Shown: positions 7,262-16,982, counted from the stretch's first letter. The stretch is DNA of 33,877 nt from Planctomycetales bacterium (GCA_016235885.1 JACRIH010000516.1:1-33877); one strand, 5' to 3'. Program-made: numbers and translations. Notes: generated from the letters alone by a model not told the origin.

Positions 7262-9532
7262 TCATCGCTCCGGTCGGTCCACCAGTTCGCGGAGTTCCGT
7301 GACGCGGTTCAAGTCGACTCCGCGGGGCTTGTGCTCCAGCAGCCAATCGGCTTCGGCGAGGGCTTCGGTTCGGCGGCGGGTTTGGAAGTAGATGACGGCC
7401 CGCATGAAGCGCTCTTCGCCGCTGTCGGGTGACACCGCGACGACGGTGTCGAGGTAGCCCAGCATCGCTTCCAGATTTTGATCGCGCTGCGCCAGCCCGA
7501 GCAGGTTGCGGATGATGCGCACGAGGATGGCCCGCTTGGGCATTGCTTCCAGATGCTCGGGCAAGACGGCTCGGCCGGTGTTCTCTTTCACGAGTTGTCC
7601 GACATCGTCGGCCGAGAGCGATTTGCCGCGCTCGTAGACGTCGATGACTTGCGGATCGCCCGACGTCGGTACCAGCCGCGCGACAAAATGTCCCGGCAGG
7701 CCGACTCCCTCGACCTTCAGGTTCAGCCGCCGGGCCAGTTCCATGTACAGCACCGACAGCGTGATCGGCAGCCCTTCGCGGTCGTCAATCACTTCGTTGA
7801 GGTAGCTGTTCGAGCGGTGGTAATACTCGCCCCGGCTGCCGTGATATCCCTGCTCGTCGAACAGGTACTTGTTGAGCGCCGCCAGCCGGGCCGCTTCCGC
7901 CTTGGCCGGTTCCTGCTCGTCTTTCGCCTCGACCGGCAAGTTGTCTCGCACCTCGCGGGCCATCCGATCCACTTCGCCCAGGTACGCTTCGACATCCACC
8001 TCCTCGTTGTCGATGCGGGCGATCAAGAGCGCGGCTCGCAGCAGGTCGATGTCGGCATCCTTTTCGATTTGCGTGACCTTCGACAACTCGCCGCGCGTTC
8101 GCGTTTGATGCACGGACACGGCGAGTTTGCGAAGCTGGCCCGCTTGTTGTTCGAGTTGTTTGGCTTTGCCTTCGAGAGCCGACGTCAGCGAATCGCCCGC
8201 CGTGCTCGATGTGAATTTCCCGATGACATCGGACGTCAGGCGACCGGTCGCGGGCAGGTCTTCGGTCTGCTTGAGCAACCGGGCGAGTTCGTCGTTCACC
8301 AACACCGTCTGTGGCAGTTCCTTCGCCATGCGGAAGCCGCGGAACTCGGCCTGCGTGTTGCGAAACTTCGCCAATCCGACCTTGCCACTCTTCAGGTTCT
8401 GATCCGTCGAAGTCACTACAAGCTGGTCGTTGACGAAGCACTGAATCTTCCCGGTCTCCAGCCGCACTTTGAGCGCGTTCCAATCGCCGAGGCGATAATT
8501 CGGAACCGGCAACTCTTGCAGCACGTGCCACGAATAAACATCCGGCCCGTCGAATCGCGTGAGCCGCACTTTACCGTTGCTCGGATAGAAACCGTAATGC
8601 TTGTCGCTGCCGTCCGCACAGAACGCCAACCCGGCCGCACCCGCTTCGTCGTCGAGTTTCACCGACACCGTGAGTTCGAACGGCAGTTCAGGGATGGCCT
8701 GTTCCGACAGGCAGAGCGACCGGCCTCCGAAACCCTGCCCGGTCCCGTCCACTACAATTCGCCCGGCCCGTTGCCGCCAGCGCGAACCAAACAGCGATGT
8801 CCATGCCTTCGAATCGAGCGAACCAATCGTCAACCAGCGCGCCATCGCCGTGGGGTTCGGCTTCTCGATCAGCGGCTTGAGCGCGTTGATCGGCACGGCG
8901 AAACCGAGGTTGTCGGTGACGAGTGATTTCATTGTCAGAATGCCATGCACGCGCCCTTCCATGTCCAGCAGCGGGCCGCCGCTGTTGCCGGGTTCGATCG
9001 GGATGGCAAGTTGAATCATCGACCGGTTGTCGATCTCGCGTGTTCCCGACACGACCCCCGCCACCACGCTGTGCTTGAGGCCGTGAGGGTTGCCGATCGC
9101 CATGATCGCCTGACCCTGTTTCAGCGCCGCCGAGTCGCCGAGTGGGAGGACTGGCAAATCTTTCGCGTCGATTTTGATGAGGGCCAGGTCGAGGTTGCGG
9201 TCGTACGCGTGGACGGATGTCACGTCGAATGACTTGCCATCGGTGAGCTGCACGCGGATCGGCCGCGCTTCGCCGATCACGTGCAGATTCGTGGCGATCA
9301 AGCCGTTCGGTTCGATGATGAACCCGCTGCCGAGTCCCTGCTGGCGTCCATCGCGACCGGTGAACGTGACGACGACGACCGACTTGCGAGCCTGCTCGTT
9401 CAGCTTTTCGACTGTGGCCGACGGCTTTGCCGGTTCGGGCTTGGCGTCATCCGCGGCAGCCACCACGACTGGCAACACGAGCCAAATGATCATCGCGACG
9501 CACACACAACTCAACCGGTTGAATCGCAGCAC
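7262..9532 (-). CDS. Secreted fusion: trypsin-like (S1C) protease, LamG/DUF1080-like domain, SirB1-type transglutaminase-like domain
   Basis: 756 residues from GTG 9532, chosen because GGAGG lies 8-9 nt upstream and a signal peptide follows at once (VAMIIWLVLPVVVAAA). Residues 40-260 form a DegP-type protease with the triad H84 (NLHVIG), D115 (NLDLALIK) and S184 (PGNSGGPLL). Residues about 270-440 are a beta-rich module ending in FRGFRMAKE, like the DUF1080/LamG sugar-binding fold frequent in planctomycetes. The last 260 residues match SirB1/Transglut_core2 (YYHRSNSYLNEVIDDREGLP, GVGLPGHFVARL) followed by TPR-like helices. No PDZ domain is seen. The three parts suggest an envelope quality-control enzyme, but this exact combination and its substrate are not known to me. 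It faces the AIPR block convergently, with 79 bp between stops. Confidence 0.85.
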   Translation of the reverse strand: MLRFNRLSCVCVAMIIWLVLPVVVAAADDAKPEPAKPSATVEKLNEQARKSVVVVTFTGRDGRQQGLGSGFIIEPNGLIATNLHVIGEARPIRVQLTDGKSFDVTSVHAYDRNLDLALIKIDAKDLPVLPLGDSAALKQGQAIMAIGNPHGLKHSVVAGVVSGTREIDNRSMIQLAIPIEPGNSGGPLLDMEGRVHGILTMKSLVTDNLGFAVPINALKPLIEKPNPTAMARWLTIGSLDSKAWTSLFGSRWRQRAGRIVVDGTGQGFGGRSLCLSEQAIPELPFELTVSVKLDDEAGAAGLAFCADGSDKHYGFYPSNGKVRLTRFDGPDVYSWHVLQELPVPNYRLGDWNALKVRLETGKIQCFVNDQLVVTSTDQNLKSGKVGLAKFRNTQAEFRGFRMAKELPQTVLVNDELARLLKQTEDLPATGRLTSDVIGKFTSSTAGDSLTSALEGKAKQLEQQAGQLRKLAVSVHQTRTRGELSKVTQIEKDADIDLLRAALLIARIDNEEVDVEAYLGEVDRMAREVRDNLPVEAKDEQEPAKAEAARLAALNKYLFDEQGYHGSRGEYYHRSNSYLNEVIDDREGLPITLSVLYMELARRLNLKVEGVGLPGHFVARLVPTSGDPQVIDVYERGKSLSADDVGQLVKENTGRAVLPEHLEAMPKRAILVRIIRNLLGLAQRDQNLEAMLGYLDTVVAVSPDSGEERFMRAVIYFQTRRRTEALAEADWLLEHKPRGVDLNRVTELRELVDRPER

Positions 9533-9690
9533 GGCAGCTTCCTCCGTCGTGGTTGTTGATCTCCGGCTCCGAGCGATCACCGGCCGCGGGCTATCGTAGC
9601 CGCCAACTGAGCCGTTCGCAAAAGCAGACCGTGGGGAACGTGAAGTGATCCGTTGTGAAAACAAGAGATTGTCAACGGCATCCCGGTCTT

Positions 9691-9890
9691 AGCCCCAACG
9701 GGGACAGATTCGATAGCCCAGGGCGCAGCCCTGGGAATCAATCGGCCGTTTGATGTGAAGCCCCAACGGGGCGTGATCTCACGTTCGATGTGCGGGGGTT
9801 TCGCCCCGTTGGGGCTGACACTTCGATTGGGACCCGAATCCCAGGGCTGCGCCCTGGGCTATCGCATGACGCCCCCTTCGGGGCTGAAAT
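9691..9890. repeat. Cluster of palindromic repeats between two minus-strand genes
   Basis: gatagcccagggcgcagccctggga (9712-9736) is the exact inverted copy of 9839-9863. Units agccccaacgggg at 9691-9703 and 9759-9771 have an inverted copy at about 9802-9816. Both motifs are themselves hairpins. They occupy most of the 458-bp gap 9533-9990; I see no gene in that gap. Confidence 0.8.
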
Positions 9891-9910
9891 CCGGAAGGCT
9901 GGTGACACCC

Positions 9911-9947
9911 AAAACAAAACAGCCTTCCGAGATCTCGGAAGGCTGTT
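9911..9947 (-). terminator. Rho-independent terminator for the YTV-type gene
   Basis: 9918-9947 is a perfect 15-bp inverted repeat (aacagccttccgaga and its complement). Read on the minus strand it is followed by ttttgtttt. It lies 44 bp past the stop of the minus-strand gene that ends at 9991. Confidence 0.85.
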
Positions 9948-9990
9948 GATTCACGGGAGTGTTCTTGGCCGGGCAGGCGAGCCGCCTACC

Positions 9991-11373
9991 CTACGCGGCC
10001 TTCTCTGGTTTCGGTGTGCCGGTTGGTTCGGCTTCCGGAACTTTCGGCAGGATCGGCACCGTGTTGTCTGGTGTTGGCTTCGCGGTCTCGTGCGGAGTCG
10101 TCGTCGCGGGAGCGGCGCTGTCGGACGTGACGGCACAGTTGCCGGTCGCACAGCCACCGTTACCACACGCGGTCGTGCAGACCGTCGTGGGAACGAGGTA
10201 GCATTCTTCGTACGTTACCTGACGTGGCACCACGCGGGCCACCATCCGGGTGTAGTTCACGGGGACTTGCTTGGCGACAGATCGCACAAACTTTTGCGTG
10301 GTCGTGTACGGCACCTGACGCGACACGCAGTACGGAATCTTTTGCGTGACGGTTTCCGTCACGATCTTGCAGGTTGTGTATGGCACCTTGCGGACACATT
10401 GTTCCTGCACGATGCGGCACGTCTGAACCGGGACTTGCCGATTCACCGTCTCTTCGACCACGCGACACGTGCGAACGGGCACCTGTTCGACGATCTCTTC
10501 GCGAACCATTTTGCAGACTCGCACTGGCACGCGATGAGTGACAACTTCGGGGACGTAGCGGCAGACCTGCACCGGGCAGTTCTGCCGGACGACTTCGGCG
10601 ACGTAGGTCGTACACGGCACCTGACGCGACACGATGTTCGGGCAATAGACTGGCTTGCAGGTCGTGAAACCCGGACACTGCGTCATGCACATCCGGAATC
10701 CACCGCAGCCATCGGGCACGCATTGTGGCACTGTGGGGCCGGGGTGATAAACTCGCTGCATCTGCCACGAACCGCAGTCCTGTTGGACCGTGCGATATGT
10801 CGTCACCGGCCGCATGACCGTGTGGCAACGTTCGTGGTTGACGGTCTCGACAACTTGTCGCATGACCGTTTGACGGCATTCTTGTTCCACCGTTTCGACG
10901 ACGGGTCGACAGACAACTCGGCGGCACTCGCGGCTCGTCGTTTCCCACACCGGGCGACGAACGACGTAGCTGCAATCGCGGTAGCTGGTCTCTGTCACCG
11001 GACGATTGACGGTGTAGCGTTCCTCACGCTCGCACGTTTCGTAGACCGGCCGGGACACGTTGTACTGGCATTCGCGCTCCGCCTGTTCGACGACGGTGCG
11101 GAAGCATTGCACCTGCCGCTCTTCGCACACGTTTTCGTACTCGGTGCGGTAGCAGGTGACTTGTTGCGGCTCGCAGACGGATTCGTACACCGTCTTCTGG
11201 CACTGACGCCGCTCGACGCGGCACGCCGTATAGCACGCGGTCGGCTCGCACGCAGCGACGGGGCAGCAGTTGTAGCTGCTGGCACCGCAGTAGCCTGCGT
11301 TCGCGGCTGACGGATCAGCCATTCCCAGCATCGCGGCCAGCGCGGCCACGACACTTGTCACTCGAAAACTCAT
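9991..11373 (-). CDS. Secreted Cys-rich protein of tandem YTV-like repeats (planctomycete surface-protein type)
   Basis: 460 residues from ATG 11373, fixed by AGGAGAGGA just upstream. The signal peptide is MSFRVTSVVAALAAMLGMA...AANA. About 35 short degenerate repeats follow, each of the kind C-x-x-V/T-x-x-R-x-V or RPVxETxxRxC, with about 40 Cys; examples are SRPVYETCEREE, RPVWETTSRECR, RKVPYTTCKIVT and RQVPVQTCRIVQ. The last 60 residues are a Pro/Thr/Lys-rich tail with no membrane anchor. Planctomycete proteins with such YTV motifs have been found in cell-wall fractions and are thought to be cross-linked through disulfides. An envelope or wall structural role is likely, inferred from signal peptide and composition. 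The gene is followed by a strong terminator and stands as its own unit. Confidence 0.85.
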   Translation of the reverse strand: MSFRVTSVVAALAAMLGMADPSAANAGYCGASSYNCCPVAACEPTACYTACRVERRQCQKTVYESVCEPQQVTCYRTEYENVCEERQVQCFRTVVEQAERECQYNVSRPVYETCEREERYTVNRPVTETSYRDCSYVVRRPVWETTSRECRRVVCRPVVETVEQECRQTVMRQVVETVNHERCHTVMRPVTTYRTVQQDCGSWQMQRVYHPGPTVPQCVPDGCGGFRMCMTQCPGFTTCKPVYCPNIVSRQVPCTTYVAEVVRQNCPVQVCRYVPEVVTHRVPVRVCKMVREEIVEQVPVRTCRVVEETVNRQVPVQTCRIVQEQCVRKVPYTTCKIVTETVTQKIPYCVSRQVPYTTTQKFVRSVAKQVPVNYTRMVARVVPRQVTYEECYLVPTTVCTTACGNGGCATGNCAVTSDSAAPATTTPHETAKPTPDNTVPILPKVPEAEPTGTPKPEKAA

Positions 11374-12078
11374 GATGTCCTCTCCTGGTGTGAATCGCGG
11401 TGAGACTCTGACAGTCGATTGGTTTCTGCTCGTTCTGCCCAACTTCCCAGCCTTGCACATTATTTGCATTGGCACGAAGCGCTTGCAATTGCTTTCTGGG
11501 AAACCATCACAGTTTCTTCCCAATGCGGGAAGATTCCGGAACATGACTGCGAAATCATAGGTCGAGAAGTCTGGCGCGACGGGCTAGACTTTTCCAAATT
11601 CGTAGAGTTTGCCGACGTGGTTTCGTTACGTCCGGACCAGCAGATGTGAAGCTGGCAAAGGTTTGCCGGTTGTGACGGTGGGTGAGTCGATCGGATGACC
11701 AGGCGGTCGAAGCCGTTTGTGTTAATCGTCGATGCCATGTTGTGATCACCGCAGGGCCAGAAACCCCAACACGGATCACACTGGCAATCGAGAACGGCGG
11801 CTGCGAAAGACGGGGCAACGACACGCTCAGAGTGAGCGGGAACGGTCACACCGAGCAAGCGCCACGATTCCAGCAGGATCGAAAGGGAAATCAGCCTCAT
11901 CGTCGCCACTCACCGAAATCAAGCACGCGGCGAGGGTTGGTGTGGCGCAACCGTCGCCACACGTTCCATCTCCGCTTCGATTCGTAGAGCAGAATTGATT
12001 CCGTTCATCGGACGACTGTCGGCAACATTGTCCTGCACGTTTCTCGGCGCGAGGGGAACCGAATGAATTCCGTTCTAT
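11374..12078. other. 705-bp gap without a supported gene
   Basis: It lies upstream of the YTV-type gene and downstream of the response regulator. A hairpin gtgtggcg (11940-11947) / cgccacac (11955-11962), 117 bp past the regulator stop, could end its transcript, but it lacks a T-run. Open frames here (such as minus 11460-11909) have no recognisable domain or Shine-Dalgarno. The promoter and leader of the YTV-type gene should be in the part near 11374-11560. Confidence 0.5.
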
Positions 12079-13500
12079 CTACAGTTTCAACTCGTACTCT
12101 TTGATCTTGCGGTAAAGTGTGCGCTCGCCGATCCCGAGGATCTTCGCTGCTTCCTCGCGGTTGCCTTCGGTGAGTTCGAGCGCTCGCTGGATGTAAAACT
12201 TCTCGACGTCGGTCAGCGGCTTGCCGGCCAGTGAATCCTGACCCGACACATCGAAGACACCGAAGCCTCCAGCTCCATCCGTTCGCGGCGGCAGCATATC
12301 GTCCGGCAGGTCATCCACATCGAGCAGCCCATCCAGATCGACTACCAACATGCGTTCGACCGTGTTGCGGAGCTGACGAATGTTACCGGGCCAGTCGTAA
12401 GCCATCAGTGCTTGTCGAGCCGATTTGGAAAACCCTTCGACTTGCTTCCCGTGGCGGGCGGACTGTTCCTTGATGAAGTGTTCGAGGAGCAGGGGAATGT
12501 CTCCGCGATGATCTCGTAGCGGCGGCACCACGATGTTGACCACGTTCAGGCGGTAATACAAATCTTTGCGGAACGACCCTTTTGCGACCATGTCCTTGAG
12601 ATCCGCGTTGGTCGCTGAGACGAGCCGCACGTTGACTTGCAGTGGTTCGTTGGCGCCAACGCGAGTGATCTGTCCGTCTTCCAGCACACGGAGCAATTTG
12701 ATTTGCGTGTTCATCGGCATCTCGCCAACTTCGTCCAGAAACAACGTGCCGCCATTGGCGTACTCGAATTGCCCGATTCGTCGCCGTTCGGCACCGGTGA
12801 ACGATCCCTTCTCGTGACCGAACAACTCGCTTTCGAGAATGCTTTCAGACAGGGCGGAAATGTTGAGCGGCACGAACGGCTTGCTCTTGCGGCGGCTGTT
12901 CTGATGAATCGCCCGCGCCACCAGTTCCTTGCCCGTACCGTTTTCTCCCTGGATCAAGACCGTGCTGTCTGTCGGTGAACACTGCTTGAGTTGCGAGACG
13001 AGGCGGAGCATCTGTGGGCTGTTGCCGATCACTCCCTCGAAGCCGAACTTTTCATCCAGCCTGCTATTCAGTTCCGCGTTGTGCCGAATGAGCCGTAACC
13101 GGGCCGAAGCTTTTTCGACGGCGGCTCGCAGTTCGCTGATGTCCAGCGGCTTGGTGAGGTATGTGTATGCGCCGTGCTGCATTGCCGTCACCGCTGAATT
13201 GATCGAGCCGTGGCCGGTGAGCAGAATCACTTCCGCGTCAGGCAGTTCTTCCTTTGCCTTGCGGAGGATGGTCAGACCGTCAACGTCTCCCATGCGCAGG
13301 TCAGTGATGATGATGTCGAACGAGTCGCTCTCGATCAGCGAAGAACCTTTCGCACCCGAGTTGGCCACGACGCACTCATAATGCCCCATCCGTTCGAGAC
13401 TCTCCGCGACAGCATCAGCATGCGCTTCGTCGTCATCGACAATCAGAACACGTATCTGTGCGGCAGGCAGATCGAGCGACTTTTCGGCAGATTTGGACAT
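12079..13500 (-). CDS. Sigma-54-dependent response regulator, NtrC type
   Basis: 473 residues. Domain order is receiver (17-130; acidic D22-D24, phospho-acceptor D67 in IIITDLRM, T95, K117), AAA+ sigma-54 activator (about 155-385; Walker A GENGTGKE at 185-192, sigma-54 contact loop GSFTGA at 232-237 in place of GAFTGA, Walker B LFLDE at 253-257), and a Fis-type helix-turn-helix at the C-terminus ([20 protein letters not shown]). Phosphorylation should trigger assembly of the ATPase, which then opens sigma-54 promoters. The gene follows, 150 bp on, a kinase gene on the same strand, its likely partner. The target genes are unknown; no clear -24/-12 promoter was found in the window. Confidence 0.95.
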   Translation of the reverse strand: MSKSAEKSLDLPAAQIRVLIVDDDEAHADAVAESLERMGHYECVVANSGAKGSSLIESDSFDIIITDLRMGDVDGLTILRKAKEELPDAEVILLTGHGSINSAVTAMQHGAYTYLTKPLDISELRAAVEKASARLRLIRHNAELNSRLDEKFGFEGVIGNSPQMLRLVSQLKQCSPTDSTVLIQGENGTGKELVARAIHQNSRRKSKPFVPLNISALSESILESELFGHEKGSFTGAERRRIGQFEYANGGTLFLDEVGEMPMNTQIKLLRVLEDGQITRVGANEPLQVNVRLVSATNADLKDMVAKGSFRKDLYYRLNVVNIVVPPLRDHRGDIPLLLEHFIKEQSARHGKQVEGFSKSARQALMAYDWPGNIRQLRNTVERMLVVDLDGLLDVDDLPDDMLPPRTDGAGGFGVFDVSGQDSLAGKPLTDVEKFYIQRALELTEGNREEAAKILGIGERTLYRKIKEYELKL

Positions 13501-13650
13501 GGGGAATCCGGGGTGTCAGGGATCAGCCGTCGATCTCACTCGGCTTTAATCGAACGCGCCATCCTAATTCAAGGAGTGCAGAGAGAATTGTCAACCGTCA
13601 CGCAGCACAGGCCATGCGGAAAGTTGGTGGGTCTCGTGCCCCGCCCCATC

Positions 13651-14391
13651 CTACTGACCTCGCAGCGACAACAACTGACCTGGTAGAGAAATCGTGAACC
13701 GACTACCGCGACCAGGTTCGCTGTCGGAGGAGATCCGCCCTCCGTGCGATTCGATGATCTTCTTGACAGTCGGCAAGCCCAGTCCGCTGCCCCCCGGTTT
13801 CGTTGAGAAAAAGACATCGAACATGCGAGCCATCGTTTTCGGATCCATGCCGGTCCCCGTGTCGATCAATTCGAGATGCACCGATCCGTCGCGAAGTGAG
13901 GTCTGGAGTTCAAGTTGTCCGCCGCGAGGCATCGCCTGCTGGGCATTGAGTGCCAGATTCATCAACACTTGGCGGAACAGGGCGCGATCCAATCGAACAG
14001 GGGGCAAATTCCCACCGAGATGCGGGCTGATCTCGATCTGGTGCTGTTCGGCCTCCGGACGATAGAAGTCGATGAACTCCTGCACGACCTCGTTCAGATC
14101 GGCATCCGTCAGATTCAGTTGACCGACGCGGGCGAACTTGAGGAACTCGTTCAGGATGTCTTCGAGATGCCGACACTCACGCTGCACCGTCTGAATTTTC
14201 TTGAGCATCCGCCGGTCGCGCTGGGCCTCACTGTTCGCCAAGTCTTCGACCAGCAGTTCGAGATTCATGCTGATGGTCGACAATGGGTTCTTGATCTCGT
14301 GAGCCAATCCGCCAGCCAGAGTGGCAATTTCGGCGTAGCGTGCCTGCAACTGCTGACGCTCGTCCGAATCGAGTTGGTGCTCACCGGCCAT
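13651..14391 (-). CDS. Soluble sensor histidine kinase (NtrB-like)
   Basis: 246 residues from ATG 14391; an ATG-less extension to 14484 is open but adds no domain. The HisKA H-box is TLAGGLAHEIKNPLSTI with H31. The HATPase_c part has N-box VLMNLALNAQQAM, G1 DTGTGMD, F-box MFDVFFSTKPGG and G2 GSGLGLPTVKKI. Only about 20 residues precede the H-box, so there is no PAS, GAF or membrane sensor domain. The signal must come through another protein or through the kinase core. It lies between pnp and the NtrC-type regulator on the same strand and most likely phosphorylates that regulator. The F-box and H-box are of the family found in NtrB/AtoS-type kinases. Confidence 0.93.
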   Translation of the reverse strand: MAGEHQLDSDERQQLQARYAEIATLAGGLAHEIKNPLSTISMNLELLVEDLANSEAQRDRRMLKKIQTVQRECRHLEDILNEFLKFARVGQLNLTDADLNEVVQEFIDFYRPEAEQHQIEISPHLGGNLPPVRLDRALFRQVLMNLALNAQQAMPRGGQLELQTSLRDGSVHLELIDTGTGMDPKTMARMFDVFFSTKPGGSGLGLPTVKKIIESHGGRISSDSEPGRGSRFTISLPGQLLSLRGQ

Positions 14392-14515
14392 CGCATTCCG
14401 CCCCTGGTCATCATCGGGTGGTCCGAAAACAACGTCAGCCGTGTACTGACACCCGGCGAAGGGGGTCACCACACGGCCAACCACTGCCGGGTATTTGCGA
14501 CTCCAGCAGATTCGA

Positions 14516-16624
14516 TTACTTTGCAGCTTCGGCCAGTTCGGCGATAGCCGCTTTGCGGGAGAGCTTGACGCGGTTTTGATCGTCGACGGCGATTACCTTG
14601 ACGGCCATCTTATCGCCTTCCTTGCAGATTTCGCTGACCGATTTGACATAGCCATCGGACAGCTCACTGATATGGCACAAGCCATCTTTGCCGGGGACGA
14701 TTTCGATGAACGCACCAAAGTCCTTGATCGAACTGACCGTGCCGTTGTAGATTTTCCCCACCTTGATTTCCTCGGTGAGCGCTTCCACACGAGCCAGCGC
14801 ATCTTCCACCTGCAGCTTGTTGGCTCCAGAAATGGTGACCGTGCCGTCGTCGTTGACGTCCAGCGTCGTCTTGGTCTCCTCCTGAATCGCGCGGATCATC
14901 TTGCCGCCCGGTCCAATCAACAGGCCGATCTTGGCCGGATCGATCTTCGTCTGGACAAGCTTCGGGGCAAACTCGGAAATGTCCCCTCGCGGGCGCCGAA
15001 TTGCCGACAGCATGGTCCGGAGCAGTTCGACCCGGGCGACCTTCGCATGCGCCAGCGTTTCGCGAACAATCTGCTCGCTGATGCCGTCGATCTTGAGGTC
15101 GAGTTGAATTCCCGTCACGCCACGCTGCGTTCCTGCGACTTTGAAATCCATGTCCCCGTAGTGGTCTTCGTCACCGATGATGTCGGTCAGCAGGACGTAC
15201 CGGTCCGACTCCTTGACGAGACCAATCGAGATGCCCGCCACCGGCTGAGTGATCGGCACGCCGGCATCCATCATCGACAGCGTTCCGCCGCAGACGCTGG
15301 CCATCGAACTGCTGCCGTTCGATTCCATGATGTCCGAGATGACACGAATCGTGTACGGAAATTTGTCCTTGTCTGGGAGGACGTTTTGCAGGGACCGTTC
15401 GGCCAACGCACCGTGCCCCATTTCGCGACGGCCCGGACCGCGGATTGGTCGACATTCACCCACCGAGTACGGCGGGAAATAGTAGTCGAGCATGAACCGT
15501 TTGGAATGCTCCGGAAAAATGCCGTCCACACGTTGTTCATCGCGGGTCGTTCCGAGAGTGACAGAACACAGCGACTGTGTTTCGCCTCGAGTGAACACAG
15601 CCGATCCATGGACTCGCGGCAGGACACCGACTTCGCACGACACCGCCCGCAGGTCGGTGAGGCCGCGACCGTCGAGTCGCTTCCCTTCGAGAGTTAACTC
15701 ACGAACGGCCTTGTGTTCCGTGTCGTCGAAGGCCGCTTTGAACTGAGCCAGTGTGTGCCCTTCGGCGGTGGCTTCCGCGCCGCTTGGGAACAATTTCTCC
15801 TGCCATGACTTCTTGAGAGCGCTGGTCGCTGCGGCTCGGTCCTGCTTACCGCGAATCGACTTGGCTTCACGCATGGCCTGCCACGCATCGCTGCGCAACA
15901 GACTTTTGAACGGGTTCTCGGGCTTCGCGGCAAACGATTTCGCCGGTGTGCCGACTTTCTGGACGAGTTCTTCCTGCAACTCACACAGTTGCACGATGGC
16001 TTTGTGACAGAACAGGATCGCATCGACCATGACTTCTTCAGAAAGCTGATCGGCAAACCCTTCGATCATCAGCACGGATTTCTTGTTGCCAGCGACGATT
16101 AGGTCGAGGCTGCTCTTGGCGAGATCCTCCTGCGTGGGCATGAGCACGAACTCGCCGTTCACGCAACCCGCACGCACGCCCGCCAAGGGGCCTTGGAAGG
16201 GAATCTCGGCCGCGATCGACAGCGCTGCACTGGCCCCAATGATCGACAGGACATCCGGATCGTTCTGCCCATCGCAGGCGAGAACGTTGGACATCAACTG
16301 AATCTCGTCGTTGAATCCCTCGGGGAAGAGTGGACGGATGGGACGATCCGTCAGACGACAGGTCAGGATTTCCCGAAGTGTCGGACGAGCTTCGCGTTTG
16401 AGGAAGCCACCGGGGAATTTGCCCGCAGCCGCGGCCCGTTCGCGATAATCCACCGTCAGTGGAAAGAAGTCGATGCCGACTCGGGGCGGACCCGACTGGG
16501 CCGCCACGAACACCACCGTTTCACCATACTGGACAATCACAGACCCACTGGCCTGCTTGGCCCACTCACCTGTTGTAATACTTAGTTTCCGTCCCCCAAT
16601 GTCGCGTTCAACCGTTACTTTCAC
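14516..16624 (-). CDS. pnp: Polyribonucleotide nucleotidyltransferase (PNPase)
   Basis: 702 residues from GTG 16624, preferred because AGGTGA lies 5 nt upstream and the product then begins MKVTVERDIGG as in relatives; GTG 16633 would add three residues. Two RNase PH domains are present (first with FFPLTVDYRERAAAAGKFPGG, second with RVHGSAVFTRGETQ, PPYSVGE and the DIIGDEDHYGDMDFKVAGT active-site stretch), followed by a KH domain (GLLIGPGGKMIRAIQEET) and an S1 domain (GKIYNGTVSSIKDFGAFIEI). The enzyme degrades RNA 3' to 5' by phosphorolysis and works in the cytoplasm, often with RNase E or a helicase. It follows rpsO, as in many bacteria; the usual RNase III-controlled leader was not examined. 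Confidence 0.98.
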   Translation of the reverse strand: MKVTVERDIGGRKLSITTGEWAKQASGSVIVQYGETVVFVAAQSGPPRVGIDFFPLTVDYRERAAAAGKFPGGFLKREARPTLREILTCRLTDRPIRPLFPEGFNDEIQLMSNVLACDGQNDPDVLSIIGASAALSIAAEIPFQGPLAGVRAGCVNGEFVLMPTQEDLAKSSLDLIVAGNKKSVLMIEGFADQLSEEVMVDAILFCHKAIVQLCELQEELVQKVGTPAKSFAAKPENPFKSLLRSDAWQAMREAKSIRGKQDRAAATSALKKSWQEKLFPSGAEATAEGHTLAQFKAAFDDTEHKAVRELTLEGKRLDGRGLTDLRAVSCEVGVLPRVHGSAVFTRGETQSLCSVTLGTTRDEQRVDGIFPEHSKRFMLDYYFPPYSVGECRPIRGPGRREMGHGALAERSLQNVLPDKDKFPYTIRVISDIMESNGSSSMASVCGGTLSMMDAGVPITQPVAGISIGLVKESDRYVLLTDIIGDEDHYGDMDFKVAGTQRGVTGIQLDLKIDGISEQIVRETLAHAKVARVELLRTMLSAIRRPRGDISEFAPKLVQTKIDPAKIGLLIGPGGKMIRAIQEETKTTLDVNDDGTVTISGANKLQVEDALARVEALTEEIKVGKIYNGTVSSIKDFGAFIEIVPGKDGLCHISELSDGYVKSVSEICKEGDKMAVKVIAVDDQNRVKLSRKAAIAELAEAAK

Positions 16625-16666
16625 TCTGTTCACCTGTAGGAAAAGGGATGTCTGGCAGGCTGTCCG

Positions 16667-16936
16667 CTACTTGCGGAGTTGCAACCGACCAATGAGAATC
16701 TGATAACTCTGCAAATTCGAACGACGCAAGTATGTGAGCAATCGCCGGCGCGTACTGACCAACATGAGCAATCCACGTCGGCTCGAGTGATCCTTCATGT
16801 GCGACGTCAGATGAGTCGTCAGCTCGTTAATCCGATGCGTCAGCACCGCGATCTGCACTTCCGGCGAGCCCGTGTCGTTTTCCGTGCGACGATACTCACC
16901 TATCACTCTGGTCTTGTTTTCTTTCGTTATGGCCAT
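16667..16936 (-). CDS. rpsO: 30S ribosomal protein S15
   Basis: 89 residues, the normal length. Key S15 sequence is clear: [20 protein letters not shown], then [20 protein letters not shown] and [10 protein letters not shown]15 binds 16S rRNA helices 20-22 and organises the platform of the small subunit. The start ATG lies at 16936 after a short leader. It is the first gene of the rpsO-pnp pair, 42 bp before pnp. Regulation by S15 binding to its own leader is known in several phyla but cannot be judged here. Confidence 0.98.
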   Translation of the reverse strand: MAITKENKTRVIGEYRRTENDTGSPEVQIAVLTHRINELTTHLTSHMKDHSSRRGLLMLVSTRRRLLTYLRRSNLQSYQILIGRLQLRK

Positions 16937-16982
16937 GATCTACCGAATTATTAGTTGCTGGAAATTTCGGCCCACTCTAGCA

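Noticed and set aside
7478-8926. 482-codon open frame on the plus strand
   Set aside because: It is antisense to the protease fusion gene; its product is Arg/Gln/His-rich with no domain.
9755-9949. 64-codon open frame in the repeat cluster
   Set aside because: It consists of translated palindromic repeats (9691-9890) and part of a terminator.
9790-11310. 506-codon open frame on the plus strand
   Set aside because: It is antisense to the YTV-type gene, whose signal peptide, repeats, Shine-Dalgarno and terminator are clear. The product (His/Arg/Asp-rich) has no domain.
11470-11492. Sigma-54-like site ttggcacgaagcgcttgcaa
   Set aside because: The GG and GC elements are 12 bp apart instead of 10, and it points toward a stretch with no plus-strand gene.
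11460-11909. 149-codon minus-strand open frame in the 705-bp gap
   Set aside because: No domain, no signal or membrane pattern and no ribosome site; the composition is that of random sequence.
14495-15697. 400-codon open frame on the plus strand
   Set aside because: It is antisense to pnp, which is certain.
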